DNA of 46,712 bases, from contig LOEW01000058.1 of assembly GCA_001516045.1 (NCBI GenBank), positions 1 to 46,712 on the forward strand. Reading direction: 5' to 3'. Positions within the stretch are counted from its first letter, which is position 1; every line of letters begins with the position of its first letter. Of this stretch, positions 16,423 to 23,247 are shown in pieces. The notes under the pieces are model-generated. The model was not told where the DNA came from and made no database searches. It saw only the letters and a program-made list of their open reading frames with translations. Position numbers and translations under genes: made by a program. Origin of the DNA: Desulfosporosinus sp. BRH_c37 (lineage in GTDB: Bacteria; Bacillota; Desulfitobacteriia; Desulfitobacteriales; Desulfitobacteriaceae).

Positions 16423-18123
16423 ATGACTGGGAAGCCAAAAGATGTAATCACAAGCTTCTCCTTCGCGGGGGGGGAAGGCATATCTGACTACTGGCGAACC
16501 AATAAATCACCGATCGAGACTAAAGAATTAGCTAATTTATTGCGTGCTACGAGGAGAATTACCACATATATTGGATCCAATGTAGGAAATGTTATTTGGA
16601 ATGGAATGCGTTCTATTTCGTTGGAAACCGATATTGCCTTAGATCCGCAACTTGTGCTAGGAAGGTACCCCATTCCGAGTGATAAGACGGATATTGCGAT
16701 TGGTACAGTGGTTATCAAAGCGTTAAATCAAGCTGAATGGAGTCAACGAGCTATTGATCAGACGTTTGTAATATATGCAAAATCCCAAGCTGATGTAAAT
16801 TACAAGCTGAAAATGTTTCTAGATATGGCTGAACAGATTTACATAGATACTGTTTCTAACCGTTCTGTTTTAGGTTTATATACGGAAAAGCACCGTAAGT
16901 ATACATTTCAGGAAACAAGAAGATATTTGGTGCAACCGCCTTCGCTGGTGGAGTTAATCAATATTTGGTGGATAATGGCCGGAGATAGAAGTGGGTGCAA
17001 ATACCAAGAGGAATTTTCGCGTGAAATTTACACCGTCCGAGGATATGATTTGGAAGAACATTACAAAGAACCACTCGTTCTGCTAAACTCAATTGTCAGG
17101 GAGCTGATTGAGGAATGTCCTAAAATCAGAAGTGTAGTGGATCGCTGTACTTATCGGGTTGAACTTTATTCCCGCGTCTGGAGAGAACTTAAAGATATAA
17201 CTAAGTTCTGGACGGGGGATAGATTTGATCCTCTGATGATGCAAAAGCCATCTGAAAATAATGATATCCTCGAAGGATCAAGTGAACTGCAAAAAACCAT
17301 TCAGTCAAAATTAGCCGAAGAGGTTGAAGCGAATTTGACTGAGGAAGTGTTTGACCTTACAGAGGATATTGGCCGTATTTTAGGCGAAGATTCGGATGTA
17401 GTGCCAATTAAAGTGACAGATAATGTTATACCGCTAATTGAGGCCTTAGATAGAGAACTGACGTATAAGTTGTACATTGCGTTAAGGAGTCATGCGAAAA
17501 AAAGAAATATCTTCACTCGGGGACTGAAAAGTGGCAAGCTGGATTCCCGGCGCTTGTATAGAGCCCCGATCAATGGGAATATTTTTTGCTATAAAAAACA
17601 AGAACTTGAGATGAATAGTGATGTTGTGCTATTGGTAGACGCTACTGGTTCACTGGGTGGACCAAAATGGAAACTTGTGCAGAGAATTTACCATGCTCTA
17701 TTTGAAGCAGTCAACAGCTTTAACAAGAATACAAGGATATTTAGTTATTCAGAAGTAAAAGGAGAATGTACGCTTACCGAACTTACCCCTTCGCATGGGA
17801 TGTTTTACACCGTAATTCCCAGGGGCAAGACTGCATCAGCTGAGGCAATTATCGCGACTGCTTTAATGTTAAAAAAACATGCCAAGCGTCCGTTTATTAT
17901 ACATCTAACTGATGGAGCTTCAAACTGGGGGAGCGAGGTTAAGCAAGCAATTGATTATTGTAAACAGAAAAAAATCAGCTTAAAGACCCTTGGTTTTGGC
18001 TGCTCGTCAAGCAATATGGTTGCTTTAAAAGAAGAATATGACAATCAGGTCGTGTTTGTGGACGGTTTAAAAGAACTACCAAAGGAATTCGCCAAGTTAT
18101 TGGCGAATACGAATTATCTGTAG
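16423..18123 (+). CDS. VWA-domain protein partnering the BssE-type ATPase (CbbO/NorD-like)
   Basis: A 566-residue protein whose last ~200 residues form a von Willebrand A domain: metal site VLLVDATGSLGG (DxTxS instead of DxSxS), a Thr in IPRGKTASAEA and an Asp in IIHLTDGAS. The N-terminal two thirds have no motif I recognise, with an acidic stretch (EEVFDLTEDIGRILGEDSD) before the VWA part. ATG 16423 is chosen because GAAGGGGG lies 9 nt upstream; ATG 16414 touches that site. Together with the preceding MoxR-type ATPase it probably forms a remodelling complex for the glycyl radical enzyme or its activase. This is inferred from NorQ/NorD and CbbQ/CbbO. Confidence 0.78.
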   Translation: MTGKPKDVITSFSFAGGEGISDYWRTNKSPIETKELANLLRATRRITTYIGSNVGNVIWNGMRSISLETDIALDPQLVLGRYPIPSDKTDIAIGTVVIKALNQAEWSQRAIDQTFVIYAKSQADVNYKLKMFLDMAEQIYIDTVSNRSVLGLYTEKHRKYTFQETRRYLVQPPSLVELINIWWIMAGDRSGCKYQEEFSREIYTVRGYDLEEHYKEPLVLLNSIVRELIEECPKIRSVVDRCTYRVELYSRVWRELKDITKFWTGDRFDPLMMQKPSENNDILEGSSELQKTIQSKLAEEVEANLTEEVFDLTEDIGRILGEDSDVVPIKVTDNVIPLIEALDRELTYKLYIALRSHAKKRNIFTRGLKSGKLDSRRLYRAPINGNIFCYKKQELEMNSDVVLLVDATGSLGGPKWKLVQRIYHALFEAVNSFNKNTRIFSYSEVKGECTLTELTPSHGMFYTVIPRGKTASAEAIIATALMLKKHAKRPFIIHLTDGASNWGSEVKQAIDYCKQKKISLKTLGFGCSSSNMVALKEEYDNQVVFVDGLKELPKEFAKLLANTNYL

Positions 18124-18148
18124 TAGCAAAATTTATGGGGGGGTTTTT

Positions 18149-18208
18149 ATGACTGACGTGGAGTCTACAATAGAATCTTCAACTTCAAATCTGAATAATC
18201 GAACCTAA
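18149..18208 (+). CDS. 19-codon mini-ORF between the VWA gene and OYE copy 2
   Basis: ATG 18149 follows a run of seven G with a 5-base spacer, an excellent ribosome site, and reads MTDVESTIESSTSNLNNRT before TAA at 18206. The stop lies one base before the 1982-bp repeat begins. It may be the truncated 5' stub of a gene (possibly another bss-cluster gene) cut by arrival of the reductase copy, or a leader peptide. Nothing can be said of function. Confidence 0.35.
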   Translation: MTDVESTIESSTSNLNNRT

Positions 18209-18209
18209 A

Positions 18210-20191
18210 ACATATAAGGAGCATTTCAAAATGAAATTACTTACACCAATCAAAATCGGAAACCTAGAAATACGAAATAGAGTAGTAATGCCATCGATGA
18301 CCAACAATTATACCAAGGATGGTTATGTAACACAACAAATGCTCGATTACTACGAGGCCCGTGCACGTGGGGGAGTAGGAATGATTTGCGTAGAGGATGG
18401 GATCGTCGATTTTCCCGTTGGCAACAACACAAAAAACCCTGTCAGCATTGATAACAATAAATACATTCCTATGCTAACCAAATTGAGCACTGTCATTAAA
18501 AAGCATGGTGCACGCGCAGCAATCCAAATCTCCCATGCGGGCAGAAGAGCAGGTCGTGTATCTCATGAGAATGGCTGCATGGAGGTTACGCGAGGGATGA
18601 TGCCTGTGGCCCCCTCGATTGTTGGGCATCCTTTTCCCGGACACGTTGTACCTCAAGAACTGCGTATTGAAGAGATTGAGGGGATAGTAGAAAAGTTCGG
18701 TCAAGCAACACGAAGGGCTTTAGAGGCCGGATTCGAAGTTGTCGGTTTACATTGTGCTCATATGTATCTTTGTGGGGAGTTTCTATCACCCTGGGCTAAC
18801 AAACGTACAGATAAATATGGTGGAAACCTGGAAAACAGGTTAAGATTCGTCCTGGAAATTATCGAAAGGATGAAAAAGGAACTTGTCAATGTCCCCTTGA
18901 TATGTAGGATGAATGGTCAGGAACCGGAAGGTGGCAATACTTTACTGGAAATACGTGAAATAGCACGACGTTTACAATTAGCCGGAGTGGAAGCCATCAG
19001 CGTATCTACAGGCTTTGGAGCAGTGCTTAATGAACGAGATTTTATTTCTGCCGAGGCTCCTATCGGTACTCCGGAAGGCTGCATAGTTCACCTCGCTGAA
19101 AATATAAAAATTGGGATAACCATACCGGTTATGACAGGTAACATGATTCGTAACCCTGAGTTTGCCGAAAATGTTCTATTGGAAAATCGGGCGGATATGA
19201 TCACCTTGGGTCGCCCGTTAATTACCGATCCCGATTGGGTAAATAAGGTCAGGGCAGGAAAATACCGTGATATTCGTCCGTGCGTGTCCTGTTGTCAAGG
19301 TTGCGTTGGATATCTCACGAAAGACTTGCCCATTACCTGTATTATGAACCCAGTAGCCGGAAAAGAGGGAGATTTATCAATGCAACCTGTTCCTGCAGAC
19401 CGGGAAAAGAAAGTTTTGGTAATAGGCGGAGGACCTGGGGGATTAGAAACGGCTATTACCGCTGCAAGCAGGGGGCATAAAGTGACAATTTGGGAGAAAG
19501 AACAACAGCTGGGCGGGACACTCTTACTTGCCGAACTCCCCCCGCGTAAAGATGAACTTAAGAAGATAAGAGATTATTTTAGCCACACCGTCAGCCAATT
19601 AAAAATCGAAGTCGAATTGGGCAAAGAAGCAAACAAAGAACTGATAAAAGCTTTTAAGCCGGATGCAGTGGTCTTGGCAATTGGAGGGCAGAGTATCATA
19701 CCGCTTATTAAGGGGATTGCTCAAAACAATGTCTTTTTGGCCAATGATGTCTTGAGAAATAACATGACGCTTGGTGAAAAAGTAGTTATTATCGGCGGTG
19801 GACAGGTTGGAGTGGAACTAGCTGAATTATTAGGTGAAAAGGGTGTTTCGGTAACGGTTGTTGAAGCACTGCCAAGTGTAGCTGGAGATATGTCCTCTGC
19901 AGTAAAGGTGCTTTTAATGTTTAAATTGGAAGATTACAATGTTAGGATGTTAACGAATACCTTGGCAAAAGAGATTAAAGCTAATGGAGTGCTAATAGAA
20001 AGAAATGATGCCGAGGAATTTATCGAGGCAGATTCGATTGTCATTGCCGTGGGTTCGGCAGCCCAAAACAGCCTGGAAGTCGAATTAAAGGAATTTGTAC
20101 AGGAAGTGTATGCAGTAGGCGATTGCCTCAAACCAGGAAACATTTTGGGTGCAGTACATGATGGTTATAAGGTTGGACTAATTATTTAGTT
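18210..20191 (+). repeat. Long direct repeat, copy 2 (1982 bp, one complete OYE gene)
   Basis: Partner of 9818-11799, same orientation and length. Several stretches of about 200 bp are identical (for example about 19740-19935 against 11347-11542) while others carry clustered changes, as expected if gene conversion acts between the copies. Flanks on both sides are unrelated, and no transposase or terminal inverted repeat accompanies either copy. Confidence 0.9.
18231..20189 (+). CDS. Old yellow enzyme-type NADH:flavin oxidoreductase / enoate reductase, copy 2
   Basis: The same 652-residue FMN/[4Fe-4S]/FAD architecture as the copy at 9839, differing at 23 residues by my alignment (96.5% identity). 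The iron-sulfur cysteines (CVSCCQGC..ITC), the barrel HCAHMYLCGEF segment and both GxGxxG folds are unchanged. Many changes are conservative, but KVSAGKVRD to KVRAGKYRD, just before the Fe-S motif, and KAIS to EAIS in the barrel could alter substrate or partner contacts. It lies 107 nt after the VWA gene without an obvious terminator or promoter between, so it may be transcribed with bssE, unlike copy 1. Confidence 0.88.
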   Translation: MKLLTPIKIGNLEIRNRVVMPSMTNNYTKDGYVTQQMLDYYEARARGGVGMICVEDGIVDFPVGNNTKNPVSIDNNKYIPMLTKLSTVIKKHGARAAIQISHAGRRAGRVSHENGCMEVTRGMMPVAPSIVGHPFPGHVVPQELRIEEIEGIVEKFGQATRRALEAGFEVVGLHCAHMYLCGEFLSPWANKRTDKYGGNLENRLRFVLEIIERMKKELVNVPLICRMNGQEPEGGNTLLEIREIARRLQLAGVEAISVSTGFGAVLNERDFISAEAPIGTPEGCIVHLAENIKIGITIPVMTGNMIRNPEFAENVLLENRADMITLGRPLITDPDWVNKVRAGKYRDIRPCVSCCQGCVGYLTKDLPITCIMNPVAGKEGDLSMQPVPADREKKVLVIGGGPGGLETAITAASRGHKVTIWEKEQQLGGTLLLAELPPRKDELKKIRDYFSHTVSQLKIEVELGKEANKELIKAFKPDAVVLAIGGQSIIPLIKGIAQNNVFLANDVLRNNMTLGEKVVIIGGGQVGVELAELLGEKGVSVTVVEALPSVAGDMSSAVKVLLMFKLEDYNVRMLTNTLAKEIKANGVLIERNDAEEFIEADSIVIAVGSAAQNSLEVELKEFVQEVYAVGDCLKPGNILGAVHDGYKVGLII

Positions 20192-20821
20192 CAAACTATT
20201 ATTATTACAACATATATCTCATTATACAGAATAGCTTTTCGTCCCATAATGGTCGATGGCCTTTCTATTTAAACTTGGGTATGGCACTTGCCATCCCATT
20301 TTGTTTGTATACCCAATGTCCATTTTGACGCACTCCTCGCTGCTGACTCTGACTTGCGGAACCTTTGTCAGTATAGCAGAGAAGTGCTGTTAATTATGTT
20401 TAAAAATCGAACGACTTATTCTTCTTCTTCTTCACTAAAGCCTAACGTTTCGTAATAGGAGAAGTTCAGCGATAGCAACTGCATCATGGCTACGCCTTTG
20501 AAGATTTATTAACGCAGAATTTAATTAGTCACGGAATCATCGAGCGAAGCGAGTTCGCTCGATCTCTTTTTCATTGAGTAGTCGTTCTTGAATCTTTATT
20601 TCCATCATAATTCAATAATAAATGAAGGTACGAGACTGGCTTTAAATTTGCTGATCTCATTGGTGACCTGAATTCTTACATTTATGTTAAAAATCGTATA
20701 TAATATAAAGAAAATTTAAATCTTTCTGATAAATCAATGTCATAAATTATTTAATATTTCAACAGATTTGCTGAACCCAGCTTGAATTTTTAAAGCTACA
20801 TTTAATGAAGGAGAGATGATT
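20190..20821. other. 632-bp intergenic region between OYE copy 2 and the next regulator
   Basis: Holds a nested hairpin with TTGGGTAT/ATACCCAA arms near 20274-20314, a strong terminator at 20539-20571, and an AT-rich stretch (20690-20760) that probably carries the promoter of the regulator gene. A short minus-strand frame (about 20487 down to 20416, ending in GFSEEEE) has no ribosome site and is probably a gene scrap. No sigma-54 site was found here. Confidence 0.6.
20539..20571 (+). terminator. Rho-independent terminator
   Basis: ATCGAGCGAA (20539-20548) pairs perfectly with TTCGCTCGAT (20554-20563) around a 5-base loop, followed by CTC and a T-run to 20571. It is the best candidate for the end of the transcript coming from the bss/OYE block. 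Confidence 0.8.
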
Positions 20822-22897
20822 TTGAAACCTAGAATTAAGGATTTTATGACTACCGATATTAGAAAACTGCGTTGGGATGATACTATTCAGAAGGCTGCCG
20901 AGATTATGGTAAGATATCGCATTGACGGAATGCCTGTTGTAGACGATGAGGGTATGCTGATTGGCATTTTCACTAAGACCCATGTTTTAAGAGCTGTTGG
21001 AATGGATGGGAAAGTTGTCGTTGGTGCATTAATGCAGTCAGAAGTGATTACTATTTCTGAAGATGCCTTTCCAGAGGACGCTTTACAGGTTCGGGTTGGG
21101 AGATTACCCGTAATCAATAAAAACGGGGAGCTTGTCGGCATTATTACTAGGACCGATATCATGGGAGCGTTTAAAAGGCAGCTTGAGTATGCAGTGGAAC
21201 AAGTTAATGCCATTATTAATTCAGGGCACAACGCGATAATTGCAATTGACACTAACGCAAGAATTATCCTCATGAATAAGTCTGCTGAAAAGTTTGCAAG
21301 AGTACCGATAGATGAAGCCATAGGCGAATTCATTGAGGATATAATTCCTGATGTGAATTTGACAACCGTTGTGCATACTGGGGTTGCGGAACCCGTCCAG
21401 AAAATTGTCATTGGTCAAACTATCTTATTAATTAATAAGAACCCAATTATTAGCAGGGGTAAAATAATAGGCGCAGTGGGAATTATTCAGGATATTTCCG
21501 AATTGGAAAATATTTCTTATGAACTAAAGGCCGTTCAGGAAATTAATAAAGAATTACATGCTATCCTAGATTTTTCTCCCGACGGTTTTGTTATTTCAGA
21601 TGGCGATGGAATTATTATTAGAGACAATAAATCCAGTCTTGAAATGCTTGGTATCAAAAAAGAAAGCCTAGTCGGAGAGTCCGTCGACTGGCTAATAAAA
21701 AATGGCTATAAAGAAGAGTCTGTAATTCAAAAAGTTTTGGAGAAAAAGGTTCCGATCAGTATTATTCAGAATTTAAAAACGGGCCGTGATATTGTACATA
21801 CTGGTACACCTATTTTTAATGAGAGTGGAAATGTTTATCGAGTCATTGCAAATATGCGTGATTTAACAGAACTGAACTTTTTACGTGAGCAACTCAAAGA
21901 TGCACAGCACTTATCTGTAAAATACCTTAATGAACTGGAACAGTTCCGCAAGGAACAATTGCGCTCGGATGTCATTTTTCTAAGCGCAATCATGGAGGAG
22001 AAGATTGAAACCGCTATTAAAGTAGCGAAAGCCAATTCTACAGTCTTGCTGTTAGGTGAATCTGGGGTAGGAAAAGAGAAAATAGCAGGAATCGTGCATG
22101 AAGCAAGTAATCGTACCCAAAACTCCTTTATTAAATTAAATTGTGCTTCAATCCCAACCAACCTTATTGAATCAGAACTGTTTGGGTATGAAGGTGAAGC
22201 ATTTACTGACGGAAACAAGGAAGGACGTCCAGGCCTATTCGAAATTGCCGATAGGGGAACATTATTCTTGGATGAAATCGCTGAGCTGCCTTTTGATATG
22301 CAGTCCAAATTATTGAGAGTTTTACAAGAAAGGGAAATATATCGGGTAGGCGGACGTAAACCAATCAAACTTGATGTACGCATTATCTCAGCAACCAATA
22401 GGGATTTGGAACAGATGGTTAAAGACGGCCAGTTTCGTCGGGATTTGTTTTACCGTCTCAACGTTATTTCAATCTGGATTCCACCTTTAAGGGAAAGGAA
22501 AGAAGACATCCCCCCACTAATTAACCACTTTATCGGTAAATATAACCAGATGTATGACAAAAATAAAAAACTAACGCCTCAATTGATAGAAAGATTAATC
22601 TACTGTGAATGGGATGGCAACATCAGGGAACTGGAAAACACTATCGAAAGACTTGTGGTACTAAGTCATTTAGATTTAATAGATGTGGATTTTTTAACAA
22701 AAGGAGCTCATAACAAAAGTTTGTTTAAAGTACCTACGACCTTAAATCTAAGAGATGTTTTGGTTGAAACTGAGAAAAACTTGATTTTACAAGTTTACAA
22801 CCAATGTAAAAGCACCCGAAAAGCGGCTACGATATTGGGTGTTGATCAGTCGACCGTTGTAAAGAAAATGAAAAAATACTCCCAGCCCGATTCATAA
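20822..22897 (+). CDS. CBS-PAS-AAA+-Fis transcriptional regulator with degenerate GAFTGA loop
   Basis: A 691-residue NtrC-family regulator: CBS pair (about 1-120), two PAS domains (about 125-235 and 245-365), AAA+ domain (about 385-625) and Fis-type HTH (KAATILGVDQSTVVKKMKK). Walker A is GESGVGKE and Walker B TLFLDEIAELP; the arginine-finger region FRRDLFYRLNV is intact. The loop that touches sigma-54 reads EAFTDG instead of GAFTGA (22196-22213), so sigma-54 activation may be lost or altered. TTG 22822-numbering aside, the start is TTG at 20822: AAGGAG at 20808-20813 is 8 nt away, whereas ATG 20816 is only 2 nt away. It stands between the OYE/bss block and the aor gene. Confidence 0.85.
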   Translation: MKPRIKDFMTTDIRKLRWDDTIQKAAEIMVRYRIDGMPVVDDEGMLIGIFTKTHVLRAVGMDGKVVVGALMQSEVITISEDAFPEDALQVRVGRLPVINKNGELVGIITRTDIMGAFKRQLEYAVEQVNAIINSGHNAIIAIDTNARIILMNKSAEKFARVPIDEAIGEFIEDIIPDVNLTTVVHTGVAEPVQKIVIGQTILLINKNPIISRGKIIGAVGIIQDISELENISYELKAVQEINKELHAILDFSPDGFVISDGDGIIIRDNKSSLEMLGIKKESLVGESVDWLIKNGYKEESVIQKVLEKKVPISIIQNLKTGRDIVHTGTPIFNESGNVYRVIANMRDLTELNFLREQLKDAQHLSVKYLNELEQFRKEQLRSDVIFLSAIMEEKIETAIKVAKANSTVLLLGESGVGKEKIAGIVHEASNRTQNSFIKLNCASIPTNLIESELFGYEGEAFTDGNKEGRPGLFEIADRGTLFLDEIAELPFDMQSKLLRVLQEREIYRVGGRKPIKLDVRIISATNRDLEQMVKDGQFRRDLFYRLNVISIWIPPLRERKEDIPPLINHFIGKYNQMYDKNKKLTPQLIERLIYCEWDGNIRELENTIERLVVLSHLDLIDVDFLTKGAHNKSLFKVPTTLNLRDVLVETEKNLILQVYNQCKSTRKAATILGVDQSTVVKKMKKYSQPDS

Positions 22898-22943
22898 TTC
22901 TAATCTGATTTTATCTAAGTCGTAATGCTAACTTTTTAATCTG

Positions 22944-22976
22944 AAAGTCTGTTTCTGAGCATCAGAAACAGGCTTT
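22944..22976 (+). terminator. Stem-loop terminator after the regulator gene
   Basis: AAAGTCTGTTTCTG (22944-22957) pairs with CAGAAACAGGCTTT (22963-22976), 14 bp with one G-U pair. A run of six T follows about 8 bases later, so termination is likely but the tract is not immediate. Confidence 0.65.
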
Positions 22977-23013
22977 AAAATGGTTTTTTGCTGGGCCAAA
23001 TGCCATTAATAGG

Positions 23014-23027
23014 ATGCAATATTGCAT
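23014..23027. promoter_or_regulatory. Perfect 14-bp palindrome, candidate enhancer site for aor
   Basis: ATGCAATATTGCAT is fully self-complementary and lies about 85 bp upstream of the start expected from the sigma-54 promoter at 23081-23096. It is too AT-rich and short to be a terminator. Assignment as an activator site rests on symmetry and distance. Confidence 0.38.
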
Positions 23028-23080
23028 GGAATTGATCATCGAAACTATTGATAATCGGCAATTAGGATAGATCTTGACTA

Positions 23081-23096
23081 TGGCGCGAAATTTGCG
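23081..23096 (+). promoter_or_regulatory. Sigma-54 (-24/-12) promoter of aor
   Basis: TGGCGCGAAATTTGCG has GG at 23082-23083 and GC at 23094-23095, ten bases apart, with full TGGC and TTGC cores. Transcription would begin near 23107. Confidence 0.75.
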
Positions 23097-23247
23097 TTTA
23101 GAAAAGAATTGTGAAGGAACGAGCTGTACAAGATTGTTCTAAGCTGTTAGTATATGAGGAATAAAAGGGGGATTGAACATAGCGATTTTGGTTTGAAAGT
23201 AAAAGCTGTCAATAGTATCTCGGAGTACAGAAAATGGGGGGGACGGC

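Larger units (their letters stand above)
22898..23247 (+). other. 350-bp intergenic region in front of aor
   Basis: Contains the stem-loop after the regulator (22944-22976), a perfect palindrome (23014-23027) and the sigma-54 promoter of the aldehyde oxidoreductase (23081-23096). From the promoter to ATG 23248 there is a leader of about 140 nt in which I see no open frame with a ribosome site and no clear riboswitch. Confidence 0.6.

Noticed and set aside
9818..20191. Composite transposon with the OYE genes as terminal insertion sequences
   Set aside because: The repeats encode a reductase and have no transposase, terminal inverted repeats or target duplications that I can see.
20416..20487. 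Minus-strand mini-frame ending in GFSEEEE
   Set aside because: No ribosome site, in-frame stops directly upstream and no recognisable relative; at most a gene scrap.
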